Source: Bacteroidales bacterium (GTDB lineage: Bacteria; Bacteroidota; Bacteroidia; Bacteroidales; Tenuifilaceae). From it: a stretch of DNA of 50,317 nucleotides. Every line of letters begins with the position of its first letter. The stretch's first letter is position 1. Shown piece after piece: positions 41,747 to 50,317 of this stretch. The translations under genes and the position numbers were made by a program. The stretch lies in contig JANYLA010000040.1 of assembly GCA_025361485.1 (NCBI GenBank), forward strand, positions 1 through 50,317, written 5' to 3'. The notes under the pieces are model-generated. The model was not told the DNA's origin and ran no database searches. It saw nothing but the letters and a program-made list of their open reading frames with translations.

Positions 41747-41822
41747 AATCTGATTGTTAATAAGTTAAGTTTTGCATTTATAGCCATTCATTTAACAATG
41801 GCAAAATGTTCAGCAAATCATG

Positions 41823-44800
41823 CTATTCAAGATTAACACTTAATCCTAAGCCACGAAGTTCGTGTAGGAGAACATTCAACGACTCGGGGATACCGGGTTG
41901 AGGCATTGCTTCACCTTTCACAATTGATTCGTATGCTTTAGCACGCCCAACTACGTCATCGGACTTAATTGTAAGTATCTCTTGTAGAATATGAGCTGCA
42001 CCGAATGCTTCAAGTGCCCAAACCTCCATTTCACCAAAACGCTGACCACCGAACTGTGCTTTACCGCCAAGTGGTTGCTGTGTGATTAGTGAGTAAGGAC
42101 CAATAGAACGTGCATGCATCTTATCATCTACCATGTGACCCAGCTTAAGCATATAGATCATACCAACTGTAGCCGGTTGATCGAATCTTTCGCCAGTACC
42201 ACCATCATATAAGTAAGTTTTTCCAAAACGTGGAATCCCTGCTTTATCAGTGTAATCACAAATATCTTCTAGTGTTGCGCCATCAAAAATATGGGTGCTG
42301 AATTTAACACCTAACTCTTTACCTGCCCAACCAAGAACGGTTTCGTAAATCTGTCCAAGGTTCATACGTGAAGGCACGCCAAGCGGGTTGAGTACGATAT
42401 CTACAGTAGTACCGTTCTCTAAGTATGGCATATCCTCATCACGAACAATCCTAGCAACAATACCTTTATTACCGTGACGACCAGCCATTTTATCACCAAC
42501 CTTTACCTTGCGCTTTTTAGCAATGTAAACTTTGGCAAGCTGAACAATACCTGCTGGAAGCTCATCACCGATGGTGATATTAAACTTTTTCCGCTTGTAT
42601 TCAGCATCATACTCTTTCCATTTGAGTATGTAATTATGGATAATCGCTCTGATTGTATCGTTTTTCTTCTTATCAGTTGTCCACTTGTTAGGATTAACAT
42701 TTTTGTAGTCAATCTCAACTAACATCTTATGAGTAAACTTAACTCCACGTGGAATGATTTCACCTTCGAAGTTATCATAAACACCCTGTGAGGTTTTTCC
42801 GTTTACTATGAAGAAAAGTTTATCAACCAATCTGTCGAATAGTTCACTTGCAACATTTTCGAACTCCTCGTCAATTTTAGCCAAAAGATTCTTCTCAGTA
42901 ACCTTACCTTTCTTTGGATCCTTTACTGAACGAGAGAACAACATTTTATCGATTACAACACCATGTAAAGATGGAGATGCCTTAAGAGATGCATCCTTTA
43001 CGTCACCAGCTTTATCTCCGAAGATTGCTCTTAAAAGTTTCTCTTCCGGTGTTGGATCAGATTCACCTTTTGGAGTAATCTTACCAATAAGAATATCGCC
43101 AGGAGCAACATTTGCTCCAATACGAATCATACCATTTTCATCAAGATCTTTTGTAGCCTCTTCTGAAACGTTTGGTATGTCAGCTGTTAATTCTTCTAAG
43201 CCTCTCTTAGTATCTCTAACTTCGAGAGTATACTCATCGATATGGATTGATGTAAAAATATCGTCGCGTACTAAACGTTCGCTGATTACGATAGCATCCT
43301 CAAAGTTGTAACCTTTCCAAGGCATGAATGCCACCTTTAGGTTGCGACCAAGAGCAAGTTCTCCCTGCTTTGTGCCATAACCTTCGGTAAGAATTTGTCC
43401 TTTTTTAACCTCTTGTCCCTTTTCAACCATTGGTTTTAGGTTGATACAGGTACTTTGGTTAGTTTTCTTGAACTTAGGTAATTTGTAACGTTTAACCTCA
43501 GGGTTAAAGCTAACAAATCGTTCCTCTTCAGTTCTATTGTATCTTACTACAATTTCTTCAGCATCAACGTATTCAACTGTTCCGTCCTCTTCAGCAACAA
43601 CTTGAACACGGCTATCGCTAACTACTGGACCTTCAAGACCAGTGCCTACAATTGGATCTTCAGGTTGTAATAGTGGTACAGCCTGACGCATCATATTCGA
43701 TCCCATCAACGCACGGTTTGCATCGTCGTGCTCAAGGAAAGGAATAAGTGATGCTGCAATTGAAGCAATCTGATTTGGAGCAATATCCATTAAGTCGATA
43801 TTTTCTCTTTCAGCAAGAGGAAAGTCGCCTTCGTAGCGAGATTTAATCTTAGAATTTGTGAAATTACCCTCATCGTCAAGAGTAGCATTTGCTTGCGCAA
43901 TAATCTTTGCTTCCTCTTCCTCTGCGCTCAGGTAGATAACATCCTCTTTGGTCATTCCCACCTTTCCATTATCAACTTTACGATAAGGGGTTTCGATAAA
44001 ACCTAGTTTGTTAATCTTAGCAAAAACGCAAAGCGATGAAATAAGACCAATGTTAGGTCCCTCAGGGGTTTCAATAGGGCATAAACGTCCGTAGTGTGTA
44101 TAGTGAACGTCACGTACCTCAAAACCTGCACGCTCACGTGACAAACCGCCTGGTCCTAGTGCTGACAAACGACGTTTGTGAGTCATCTCCGCAAGAGGGT
44201 TGGTTTGATCCATGAACTGTGAAAGCTGGTTAGTACCAAAGAATGAGTTGATAACCGATGATAGAGTCTTCGAGTTAATTAAATCAATTGGAGTAAACAC
44301 CTCGTTGTCGCGAACATTCATCCTTTCACGGATTGTTCTTGCCATACGAGCTAAACCAACGCTAAATTGACCTGCAAGTTGCTCTCCAACTGTGCGAACA
44401 CGACGGTTACTCAAGTGATCGATATCATCAACATCAGCTTTTGAGTTGATAAGTTCAATCAGGTACTTGATAATTTCAATAATATCTTCTCTGGTTAGAA
44501 CCTTAGTATCCATTGCTGTGGATAGGTTAAGCTTCTTGTTGATACGATAACGACCCACTTCACCAAGATCGTAGCGTTTATCAGAAAAGAAAAGTTTGTC
44601 AATCACATCGCGAGCAGTAGCCTCATCGGGTGGTTCCGAGTTCCTTAGCTGGCGATAGATATGAACCACTGCCTCTTTTTCAGAGTTACAGGGGTCTTTC
44701 TGAAGTGTATTATAAATAATGGCGTAATCTGAAATGCTCTGATTTTCTTTATGCAAAAGTATGGACTTAGTTCCTGAATCAACGATATCATCGATATGGT

Positions 44801-45632
44801 CGTTTTCAAGAATAGTCTCACGGTCAAGAATAATCTCATTTCGTTCAATGGATACTACTTCTCCGGTATCCTCATCAACGAAATCCTCAACCCATGTTTT
44901 AAGAACCCGTGCAGCAAGTCTTTGACCTACACACTTCTTAAGGTTAGCTTTTGAAACTTTAATTTCATCGGCAAGATTAAATATCTCAAGAATGTTCTTA
45001 TCACTTTCGTAACCAATAGCTCTAAGCAGAGTGGTTACAGGTAATTTCTTTTTACGATCGATATAAGCATACATCACATTGTTAATGTCGGTAGCAAACT
45101 CAATCCACGAACCCTTGAACGGGATAATACGTGCAGAATAAAGTTTAGTGCCGTTAGCATGTACGCTTTGACCGAAGAAAACACCTGGCGAACGGTGCAG
45201 CTGAGAAACAACAACTCTCTCGGCACCATTTATAACAAATGTTCCTCTTGGGGTCATGTAAGGTATAGTCCCCAAATAAACATCCTGAACAACGGTATCA
45301 AAATCCTCGTGTTCGGGATCGGTACAATACAGTTTTAGTTTAGCCTTAAGTGGAACACTAAAGGTTAAACCGCGCTCAAGACACTCCTCAATGGCGTATC
45401 GAGGTGGGTCAATATAGTAGTCGAGAAACTCGAGTACAAAGTTATTACGGGTATCTGTAATAGGGAAATTTTCGCCAAAAACCTTGAATAACCCTTCTCT
45501 TTTACGATCTTCTGGAGAGGTTCCAAGTTGGAAAAACTCTTCGAAAGATTGAAGTTGTATCTCGAGAAAATCGGGATACCTAATAGGGGATTCAGCTTTA
45601 GCGAAGCAAATTCTTTTAGTATCTGGGAACAT
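41823..45632 (-). CDS. rpoB: RNA polymerase subunit beta
   Basis: 1269 residues. It starts [21 protein letters not shown], aligned with the Bacteroidota N-terminus a few residues shorter than some relatives. The rifampicin region is intact ([38 protein letters not shown]), as are the conserved core [15 protein letters not shown] and the C-terminal [20 protein letters not shown]. The residues match the usual rifampicin-sensitive sequence as far as can be judged. It follows rplL across a 98-base gap that holds an attenuator-like hairpin. Confidence 0.98.
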   Translation of the reverse strand: MFPDTKRICFAKAESPIRYPDFLEIQLQSFEEFFQLGTSPEDRKREGLFKVFGENFPITDTRNNFVLEFLDYYIDPPRYAIEECLERGLTFSVPLKAKLKLYCTDPEHEDFDTVVQDVYLGTIPYMTPRGTFVINGAERVVVSQLHRSPGVFFGQSVHANGTKLYSARIIPFKGSWIEFATDINNVMYAYIDRKKKLPVTTLLRAIGYESDKNILEIFNLADEIKVSKANLKKCVGQRLAARVLKTWVEDFVDEDTGEVVSIERNEIILDRETILENDHIDDIVDSGTKSILLHKENQSISDYAIIYNTLQKDPCNSEKEAVVHIYRQLRNSEPPDEATARDVIDKLFFSDKRYDLGEVGRYRINKKLNLSTAMDTKVLTREDIIEIIKYLIELINSKADVDDIDHLSNRRVRTVGEQLAGQFSVGLARMARTIRERMNVRDNEVFTPIDLINSKTLSSVINSFFGTNQLSQFMDQTNPLAEMTHKRRLSALGPGGLSRERAGFEVRDVHYTHYGRLCPIETPEGPNIGLISSLCVFAKINKLGFIETPYRKVDNGKVGMTKEDVIYLSAEEEEAKIIAQANATLDDEGNFTNSKIKSRYEGDFPLAERENIDLMDIAPNQIASIAASLIPFLEHDDANRALMGSNMMRQAVPLLQPEDPIVGTGLEGPVVSDSRVQVVAEEDGTVEYVDAEEIVVRYNRTEEERFVSFNPEVKRYKLPKFKKTNQSTCINLKPMVEKGQEVKKGQILTEGYGTKQGELALGRNLKVAFMPWKGYNFEDAIVISERLVRDDIFTSIHIDEYTLEVRDTKRGLEELTADIPNVSEEATKDLDENGMIRIGANVAPGDILIGKITPKGESDPTPEEKLLRAIFGDKAGDVKDASLKASPSLHGVVIDKMLFSRSVKDPKKGKVTEKNLLAKIDEEFENVASELFDRLVDKLFFIVNGKTSQGVYDNFEGEIIPRGVKFTHKMLVEIDYKNVNPNKWTTDKKKNDTIRAIIHNYILKWKEYDAEYKRKKFNITIGDELPAGIVQLAKVYIAKKRKVKVGDKMAGRHGNKGIVARIVRDEDMPYLENGTTVDIVLNPLGVPSRMNLGQIYETVLGWAGKELGVKFSTHIFDGATLEDICDYTDKAGIPRFGKTYLYDGGTGERFDQPATVGMIYMLKLGHMVDDKMHARSIGPYSLITQQPLGGKAQFGGQRFGEMEVWALEAFGAAHILQEILTIKSDDVVGRAKAYESIVKGEAMPQPGIPESLNVLLHELRGLGLSVNLE

Positions 45633-45669
45633 TGTTGATCGAATTAGTTGAACCGATAATCAAAACAAT

Positions 45670-45705
45670 AAAAAGGCTTAGAATCTATTAAATAGATTCT
45701 AAACC
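45670..45705 (-). terminator. Attenuator-like hairpin between rplL and rpoB
   Basis: On the minus strand, GGTTTAGAATCTA pairs with TAGATTCTAAGCC (13 pairs, one G-U) around TTTAA, followed by TTTTT. It sits between co-oriented rplL and rpoB, where E. coli has a partial terminator and RNase III site that lowers rpoBC relative to ribosomal protein output. Confidence 0.75.
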
Positions 45706-45730
45706 TCTAAATACTTATATCAGGCTTTCG

Positions 45731-46102
45731 CTATTTAAGTTCAACTTCTGCTCCTGCCTCTTCGAGTTGTGCTTTGAGAGATTGTGCTTCTTCTTTAGAA
45801 ACGCCTTCTTTAACAGCCTTTGGAGCAGCGTCAACTAAATCTTTAGCTTCTTTTAAACCAAGACCAGTTAGCTCTTTAACAAGTTTTACAACTTGTAATT
45901 TAGTGCCACCTGCTGATTTTAAAATTACGTCGAATGTTGATTTCTCAGCAACAACCGCTTCAGCAGCTGGAGCAGCAGCAACAGCAACAGCTGCAGCAGC
46001 TGGCTCAATGCCATATTCGTCTTTTAGAATTTTAGCAAGCTCATTTACGTCCTTAACGGAGAGGTTAACTAAATCTTCTGCAAATTTCTTAAGATCTGCC
46101 AT
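45731..46102 (-). CDS. rplL: Ribosomal protein L7/L12
   Basis: 123 residues: N-terminal dimerisation helix pair, Ala/Val-rich hinge ([17 protein letters not shown]), and a C-terminal factor-binding domain ([30 protein letters not shown]-type). It forms the ribosomal stalk that recruits EF-Tu and EF-G. It lies 35 bases after rplJ. The start is preceded by AAGGA. Confidence 0.97.
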   Translation of the reverse strand: MADLKKFAEDLVNLSVKDVNELAKILKDEYGIEPAAAAVAVAAAPAAEAVVAEKSTFDVILKSAGGTKLQVVKLVKELTGLGLKEAKDLVDAAPKAVKEGVSKEEAQSLKAQLEEAGAEVELK

Positions 46103-46137
46103 TTTTCCTTAGAGTTTAAATTATTTCCAAACTAAAA

Positions 46138-46662
46138 TTATTGTTCTTTTTCTGATAGTGTTTTAACAACACCTGCAAGAATGTTACGACCTGATTGTAA
46201 TGAAGATATAACATTTTTAGCAGGCGATTGCAACATAGCAATAACGTCAGCAACAAGTTCATTCTTGCTCTTAAGGCTAACGAGTGCTTCAAGTTGATTT
46301 TCACCTACATATATTGATTCTTCTACAAAAGCGGCCTTCAATAAGGGTTTAGGATTCTTCCTACGGAATTCCTTGATAAGCTTTGCTGGAACGTTACCGG
46401 TTTCGGTAAACATTACAGATGTTGACCCTTTAATTGAGTCGTAAAGCTCTGAAAAATCTGATTTTCCACTTCGCTCTAACGCCTTAATAAATAGAGTATT
46501 TTTAACCACTACCAACTCAATCTGCTTTTCAAAACATTTCCTACGTAGTTTGCTAGTTACTTCAGCATTCAATTCGGAAATATCTGTGAGATAAAAGTGT
46601 GGGTATTGATTAATCTGCTCGGCAAGCTTATCGATTAATAAATTTTTATCTTCCCTTCTCAT
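46138..46662 (-). CDS. rplJ: Ribosomal protein L10
   Basis: 174 residues. It has the expected N-terminal RNA-binding half (LRRKCFEKQIELVVVKNTLF) and a C-terminal helix that binds L7/L12 dimers. Together they form the stalk base on 23S rRNA. In many bacteria L10-L7/L12 represses its own mRNA; a corresponding leader is not obvious in the 27 bases between rplA and rplJ. Confidence 0.96.
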   Translation of the reverse strand: MRREDKNLLIDKLAEQINQYPHFYLTDISELNAEVTSKLRRKCFEKQIELVVVKNTLFIKALERSGKSDFSELYDSIKGSTSVMFTETGNVPAKLIKEFRRKNPKPLLKAAFVEESIYVGENQLEALVSLKSKNELVADVIAMLQSPAKNVISSLQSGRNILAGVVKTLSEKEQ

Positions 46663-46689
46663 AGTACTATTGGGTCTGTAATAAGGTTA

Positions 46690-47391
46690 TTAGTTCGTCT
46701 CGGAGACTGATTTAGGATCGATTTGAAGCCCAGGACTCATTGTGGTTGAAATGTATACGCTTTTAACGTAAGTACCTTTCGCTGACGATGGTTTGAGTTT
46801 AAGAATTGTATTAATAAACTCGTGAGCATTATCGACTAACTGTTCCGGAGCGAATGAAACCTTCCCGATTGATGAGTGGATTATTCCAAACTTATCAACC
46901 TTGAAGTCAATCTTACCCTGTTTTACCTCTTTTACAGCCTTGTCCACATCCATGGTAACTGTACCACTTTTGGGGTTTGGCATCAAACCACGTGGTCCTA
47001 GAACTCGGCCAAGTGCACCCACTTTGGCCATTACGGTTGGCATAGTGATGATAACATCAATATCTGTCCAACCACCTTTTATCTTCTCGATAAAATCATC
47101 TAGTCCAACATAATCTGCACCTGCTTGACGGGCAGCTTCTTCTTTATCGGGAGTACATAGCACTAACACGCGGGTTACTTTACCTGTTCCATGAGGAAGG
47201 GTAACAACACCACGTACCATTTGATTCGCTTTACGAGGGTCAACGCCAAGGCGTATATCCAAGTCAACTGATGAATCAAACTTAGTCGTAGTAATATCCT
47301 TTAAAAGGTTAGCTGCTTCAACAAGCCGGTATTGCTTTTCGGCTTCAAATTTTGACAGAGCAAGCTTCCTGTTCTTAGTCAGTTTAGTCAT
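46690..47391 (-). CDS. rplA: Ribosomal protein L1
   Basis: 233 residues, standard length. Signature motifs are [24 protein letters not shown] and [15 protein letters not shown]1 binds the mobile L1 stalk of 23S rRNA and helps release deacylated tRNA. It lies 20 bases after rplK. Confidence 0.97.
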   Translation of the reverse strand: MTKLTKNRKLALSKFEAEKQYRLVEAANLLKDITTTKFDSSVDLDIRLGVDPRKANQMVRGVVTLPHGTGKVTRVLVLCTPDKEEAARQAGADYVGLDDFIEKIKGGWTDIDVIITMPTVMAKVGALGRVLGPRGLMPNPKSGTVTMDVDKAVKEVKQGKIDFKVDKFGIIHSSIGKVSFAPEQLVDNAHEFINTILKLKPSSAKGTYVKSVYISTTMSPGLQIDPKSVSETN

Positions 47392-47411
47392 TGCGCAATA
47401 GAGGTTAGAGG

Positions 47412-47852
47412 TTAATTACCCGGATTATTACCGGTTACAGTTATACCCATACTACGGGCAGTTCCTGCTACCATCTTCATCGCTGACTCCAAAGTGAAGC
47501 AGTTCAGATCGGGCATTTTATCCTTTGCAATTTCCTGTACCTGTTCCCAGGTAACTGTTGCAATCTTGATACGATTAGGCTCTGCGGAACCGGACTTCTG
47601 TTTCGAAACTTCTAACAGTTGAACGGCCACCGGAGGGGTTTTAACAATAAAATCAAACGATTTATCGCCATACACAGTTATCACAACTGGAAGAACTTTT
47701 CCAGCCTGAGTTTGAGTTCTTGCATTGAATTGTTTGCAGAACTCCATGATGTTGACCCCTTTCGAGCCGAGAGCGGGACCTACGGGTGGTGATGGGTTAG
47801 CAGCACCTCCCTTGATCTGGAGTTTAATTAATCCAGCAACTTCCTTAGCCAT
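47412..47852 (-). CDS. rplK: Ribosomal protein L11
   Basis: 146 residues. It starts [20 protein letters not shown], has the [19 protein letters not shown] segment, and ends with the RNA-binding domain (GTARSMGI). It binds the GTPase-associated centre of 23S rRNA. It lies 21 bases after nusG. Confidence 0.97.
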   Translation of the reverse strand: MAKEVAGLIKLQIKGGAANPSPPVGPALGSKGVNIMEFCKQFNARTQTQAGKVLPVVITVYGDKSFDFIVKTPPVAVQLLEVSKQKSGSAEPNRIKIATVTWEQVQEIAKDKMPDLNCFTLESAMKMVAGTARSMGITVTGNNPGN

Positions 47853-47873
47853 AATGCTTTAGCTCTTAAGTTT

Positions 47874-48422
47874 TTATTCCTTTTCTACTTGCATAAAACT
47901 TAACTCCAATGGAGTTTTTCGGCCGAAGATTTTCACCATAACCTTCAGCTTCTTTTTTTCCTCGTTCACTTCTTCAATTACTCCGGAGAATGAGTTAAAA
48001 GGACCATCGATAACTTTCACCGTTTCACCTACATAAAATGGAACATTGAGTTCTTCCTCGTTACCAGCCAACTCATCAACCTTACCTAAGATGCGATTCA
48101 CTTCAGAGGTACGTAATGGGATTGGATCGTTTGTTTTAGGATCACCTAAAAAGCCAATAACATTAGGAATATCTTTCAAAATATGAGGTATTTCACCCAC
48201 AAGATTTGCTTCGATAAGAACATAACCGGGATAGAAAATTCTCTCCTTGCTGATTTTTTTACCGTTACGTATTTGGTAAACCTTCTCAGTAGGAATAAGA
48301 ACTTGAGAGATAAAATCGTGAAGTTTTAAACGGGTAACCTCGTTATCAACATACTCTTTTACCTTTTTTTCTTTCCCACCAATGGCTCGAAGAACATACC
48401 ATTTCTTTACATTCTCTTCCAT
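47874..48422 (-). CDS. nusG: Transcription termination/antitermination factor NusG
   Basis: 182 residues from the ATG at 48422; a TTG three codons upstream is a weaker option. The NGN domain (KWYVLRAIGGKEKKVKEYV, FYPGYVLIEANL) and the KOW domain (GETVKVIDGPFNSFSGVIEE) are complete. NusG binds the RNA polymerase clamp and links to Rho or ribosomes. Bacteroidota also carry specialised NusG (UpxY-like) proteins, but the context next to secE marks this as the housekeeping copy. Confidence 0.96.
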   Translation of the reverse strand: MEENVKKWYVLRAIGGKEKKVKEYVDNEVTRLKLHDFISQVLIPTEKVYQIRNGKKISKERIFYPGYVLIEANLVGEIPHILKDIPNVIGFLGDPKTNDPIPLRTSEVNRILGKVDELAGNEEELNVPFYVGETVKVIDGPFNSFSGVIEEVNEEKKKLKVMVKIFGRKTPLELSFMQVEKE

Positions 48423-48441
48423 TGTCGTCAATTCCTAAAAA

Positions 48442-48633
48442 TTAATAAAGCAACTTGTAAATAAAATCCATTATAGTCTGAAAGCTGATGTCCATGAGGA
48501 ACACAACCACTGCGATCAATAGGGAAGCAATCATTGCTATTAATGCGCTAGATTGAAGATCTTTCCACGTTGGCCACGAAACCTTATGAACAAGTTCACT
48601 ATATGTTTCGTTTAGATATTCTACTATTTTCAT
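48442..48633 (-). CDS. secE: Preprotein translocase subunit SecE
   Basis: 63 residues from the ATG at 48633, the usual short bacterial form. An amphipathic helix (YSELVHKVSWPTWKDLQSS) carries the conserved VxWPxxxE-like core and precedes one membrane helix (ALIAMIASLLIAVVVFLMD). It clamps SecY. An open frame continues upstream to 48729 but only by reading through tRNA-Trp, so it is not used. Confidence 0.95.
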   Translation of the reverse strand: MKIVEYLNETYSELVHKVSWPTWKDLQSSALIAMIASLLIAVVVFLMDISFQTIMDFIYKLLY

Positions 48634-48650
48634 ATGTGGATATTTTTCTG

Positions 48651-48723
48651 CACGGGAGGAGCGACTCGAACGCCCGACACTCGGTTTTGGAGACCGATGC
48701 TCTACCAACTGAGCTACACCCGT
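48651..48723 (-). tRNA. trnW: tRNA-Trp (anticodon CCA)
   Basis: A 73-base cloverleaf on the minus strand. The anticodon stem TCGGT/ACCGA holds loop CTCCAAA, anticodon CCA. The D arm is GCTC/GAGC, the T arm GGGCG/CGCTC with TTCGAGT, and the discriminator is G, as expected for bacterial tRNA-Trp. The acceptor stem has one T-T mismatch (positions 6 and 67). CCA is not encoded. It lies between tuf and secE. Confidence 0.95.
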
Positions 48724-48729
48724 AGGCAA

Positions 48730-48755
48730 AGATTGATCCCATGAGGGATCAATCT
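48730..48755 (-). terminator. Hairpin between tuf and tRNA-Trp
   Basis: AGATTGATCCC pairs perfectly with GGGATCAATCT around a four-base loop on the minus strand, but only three T residues follow. It may be a weak terminator, or a processing or stability element at the tuf 3' end. Confidence 0.6.
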
Positions 48756-48774
48756 TATATTTAATATATTTAAA

Positions 48775-49962
48775 TTATTCTAATACTTGAATAACCTGAC
48801 CAGCACCTACGGTACGACCACCTTCGCGAATTGCAAAACGAAGACCTTGGCTCATAGCTACAGGATAAATGAGGTTAACGGTAACAGTTACGTTATCCCC
48901 TGGCATAACCATTTCAACACCTTCTGGAAGTTGAATCTCACCTGTAATATCAAGAGTACGTAAATAGAACTGAGGACGATAGTTATTATGGAATGGTGTG
49001 TGACGTCCACCTTCCTCTTTTTTCAATACGTAAACCTCAGCTTTGAATTTGGTGTGAGGAGTAATTGAACCTGGTTTAGCAAGTACTTGACCACGTTTAA
49101 TCTCATTCTTATCAACACCACGAAGTAGAAGACCTACGTTATCGCCAGCTTCACCTCTATCAAGAATCTTACGGAACATTTCAACGCCAGTTACCACTGA
49201 TTTTTTCTTCTCAGCACCTAAACCAACGATTTCAATTTCCTCACTGGTTAAGATAATACCAGTTTCAATTCTACCTGTAGCAACAGTACCACGACCTGTG
49301 ATTGAGAATACGTCCTCAACTGGCATTAAGAATGGTTTGTCGATATCACGTGGAGGAATTGGAATATAAGAATCAACAGCATCCATTAACTCCATTACCT
49401 TGTCAACCCAAACTTGTTCTCCATTAAGAGCGCCAAGAGCTGAGCCACGAATAACAGGAGCATTATCGCCATCGAATTTATAGAATGTTAAAAGTTCGCG
49501 AACTTCCATTTCAACAAGCTCAAGCATTTCAGGATCGTCAACTGAATCGCATTTGTTTAGAAAAACTACCAGATACGGAACGTTTACCTGACGAGCAAGT
49601 AGGATGTGCTCACGGGTTTGTGGCATAGGACCATCAGTAGCCGCAACTACAATGATTGCACCGTCCATTTGAGCAGCACCTGTAACCATATTCTTAACAT
49701 AGTCAGCGTGACCTGGACAGTCTACGTGAGCATAGTGACGATTAGCAGTTGAGTATTCAACGTGGGCGGTATTAATGGTAATACCTCTCTCCTTCTCTTC
49801 AGGAGCATTGTCGATAGAATCGAATGAACGATATTCGGAAAGTCCTTTTTCTGCAAGAATTTTTGTAATAGCTGCAGTAAGAGTGGTCTTACCATGATCT
49901 ACGTGACCAATGGTTCCGATGTTTACGTGTGGTTTCGACCTATCAAATTTTTCTTTTGCCAT
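48775..49962 (-). CDS. tuf: Elongation factor Tu
   Basis: 395 residues. GTPase motifs are GHVDHGKT (P-loop), the switch I region [17 protein letters not shown] and NKCD. Domains II and III are complete ([23 protein letters not shown]-type, here [10 protein letters not shown]; ending [17 protein letters not shown]). It delivers aminoacyl-tRNA to the ribosome. It lies within the tRNA-Tyr/Gly/Thr-tuf-tRNA-Trp-secE-nusG series. Confidence 0.98.
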   Translation of the reverse strand: MAKEKFDRSKPHVNIGTIGHVDHGKTTLTAAITKILAEKGLSEYRSFDSIDNAPEEKERGITINTAHVEYSTANRHYAHVDCPGHADYVKNMVTGAAQMDGAIIVVAATDGPMPQTREHILLARQVNVPYLVVFLNKCDSVDDPEMLELVEMEVRELLTFYKFDGDNAPVIRGSALGALNGEQVWVDKVMELMDAVDSYIPIPPRDIDKPFLMPVEDVFSITGRGTVATGRIETGIILTSEEIEIVGLGAEKKKSVVTGVEMFRKILDRGEAGDNVGLLLRGVDKNEIKRGQVLAKPGSITPHTKFKAEVYVLKKEEGGRHTPFHNNYRPQFYLRTLDITGEIQLPEGVEMVMPGDNVTVTVNLIYPVAMSQGLRFAIREGGRTVGAGQVIQVLE

Positions 49963-50026
49963 AACTCCAGATATTAATTTATAATTATAATTTTAAAAAT
50001 TTGACGTTCGTTGTTAAAAAAATTTG

Positions 50027-50098
50027 AGCCAATGATGAGAATTGAACTCATGACCCCTTCCTTACCAAGGAAGTGCTCTACCCCTGAGCTACATCGGC
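50027..50098 (-). tRNA. trnT: tRNA-Thr (anticodon GGT)
   Basis: A 72-base cloverleaf on the minus strand. Anticodon stem CTTCC/GGAAG with loop TTGGTAA, anticodon GGT; acceptor GCCGATG pairs with CATTGGC with one G-T pair; T arm ATGAG/CTCAT with TTCAATT. It lies 64 bases ahead of tuf. Confidence 0.96.
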
Positions 50099-50108
50099 TT
50101 ATAGACAG

Positions 50109-50181
50109 AGCGGGAGACGAGACTCGAACCCGCGACCCTCAGCTTGGAAGGCTGATGCTCTACCGACTGAGCTACTCCCGC
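50109..50181 (-). tRNA. trnG: tRNA-Gly (anticodon TCC)
   Basis: A 73-base cloverleaf on the minus strand. Anticodon stem TCAGC/GCTGA with loop CTTCCAA, anticodon TCC; acceptor GCGGGAG pairs perfectly with CTCCCGC; T arm has TTCGAGT. It lies 10 bases ahead of tRNA-Thr. Confidence 0.96.
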
Positions 50182-50294
50182 TTATAAGTTGATGTTTTTT
50201 GCTGTTAATTCAGTAGTTTTGATTATTTAAAATCATCTCTTTAAAAATTTAGACAACTACTGCATTCAACTTTCAAAAAACGATAAAAAAATTG

Positions 50295-50317
50295 TGGGGA
50301 GAGCAGGATTCGAACCT
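50295..50317 (-). tRNA. 3' part of a tRNA, probably tRNA-Tyr
   Basis: The minus strand shows AGGTTCGAATCCT (T arm) followed by an acceptor strand ending CTCCCCAC and discriminator A. The anticodon lies off the window. The series tRNA-Tyr, tRNA-Gly, tRNA-Thr, tuf is conserved from E. coli (tyrU-glyT-thrT-tufB), so Tyr is the best guess. Confidence 0.6.

Noticed and set aside
41760-41815. Hairpin GCCATT/AATGGC between rpoB and rpoC
   Set aside because: Only six pairs with an eight-base loop and no T-run, so not a credible terminator.
42808-43311. Long open frame antisense to rpoB
   Set aside because: It is a mirror of a strongly conserved coding region, has no start signal, and its Ser/Phe-rich composition is typical of a shadow frame.
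45774-46112. Open frame antisense to rplL
   Set aside because: It arises from the Ala-rich L7/L12 hinge read backwards.
48634-48729. Upstream extension of the secE reading frame
   Set aside because: It is the tRNA-Trp gene read in frame. SecE proteins start at the MKIVEYL position.
1-50317. CRISPR arrays, insertion sequences, integrases or prophage
   Set aside because: No regularly spaced repeats, transposase or integrase genes were found. The KilA-N gene alone does not make a prophage.

Overview
The window comes from a Bacteroidota chromosome, most likely an anaerobic or microaerobic member near the Bacteroidales. The evidence is the -7 promoter boxes of the form TAnnTTTG, RpoB/RpoC of Bacteroidota type, a TonB-linked outer-membrane barrel with a carboxypeptidase-like domain, an S46 dipeptidyl-peptidase, DUF5777 and DUF3467 proteins, and the AT-rich A-leader start sites. 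No CRISPR array, insertion sequence or integrase is visible.

Layout. 1-216 (minus) is the start of etfB. 541-1062 is an unrecognised coiled-coil protein. 1193-7238 (plus) is a housekeeping run: DUF2520 Rossmann protein, KdsC-like phosphatase, an intruding KilA-N protein, a UbiA-type prenyltransferase, Maf, and a DPP11-like S46 peptidase. 7600-11064 is a compact NAD-linked [FeFe]-hydrogenase operon (hydC-hydB-hydA). 11133-11543 (minus) is a small Cys-rich protein. 11880-18996 is a respiratory cluster: haem lipoprotein, outer-membrane barrel, heptahaem cytochrome, cytochrome b, Tat-exported four-cluster Fe-S protein, NrfD, a membrane protein and two duplicated cytochromes c. 19152-20564 (minus) is a multihaem lipoprotein with a collagen-like linker. 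20770-24610 holds an Fnr-like regulator and the CcsBA haem-attachment protein. 24778-28662 is a six-gene DRTGG / HATPase / hydrogenase-like / PHP module. 28754-33255 is a second hydrogenase operon with the full HydB architecture. 33546-36050 is a TonB-dependent barrel, followed by CHAD and DUF3467 proteins on the minus strand. 37463-50317 (minus) is the classic tRNA-tuf-secE-nusG-rplKAJL-rpoBC block.

How it fits together. The centre of the window (7.6-33.3 kb) is a redox island. Two hydrogenases differ in exactly the HydB domains that structural work links to electron bifurcation: the first lacks them and is probably NADH-only, the second has them. Between them lies a quinone-to-cytochrome conduit with no visible catalytic molybdoenzyme, its cytochrome-assembly protein, and a four-cysteine Fnr-like regulator. 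Three Crp/Fnr-type inverted repeats lie in front of the first hydrogenase operon, the respiratory cluster and the fnr/multihaem divergent promoter, so a locally encoded redox regulon is plausible. The six-gene module ahead of the second hydrogenase looks like a redox-sensing signalling system of unknown output. These functional links are inferred from sequence and gene order.
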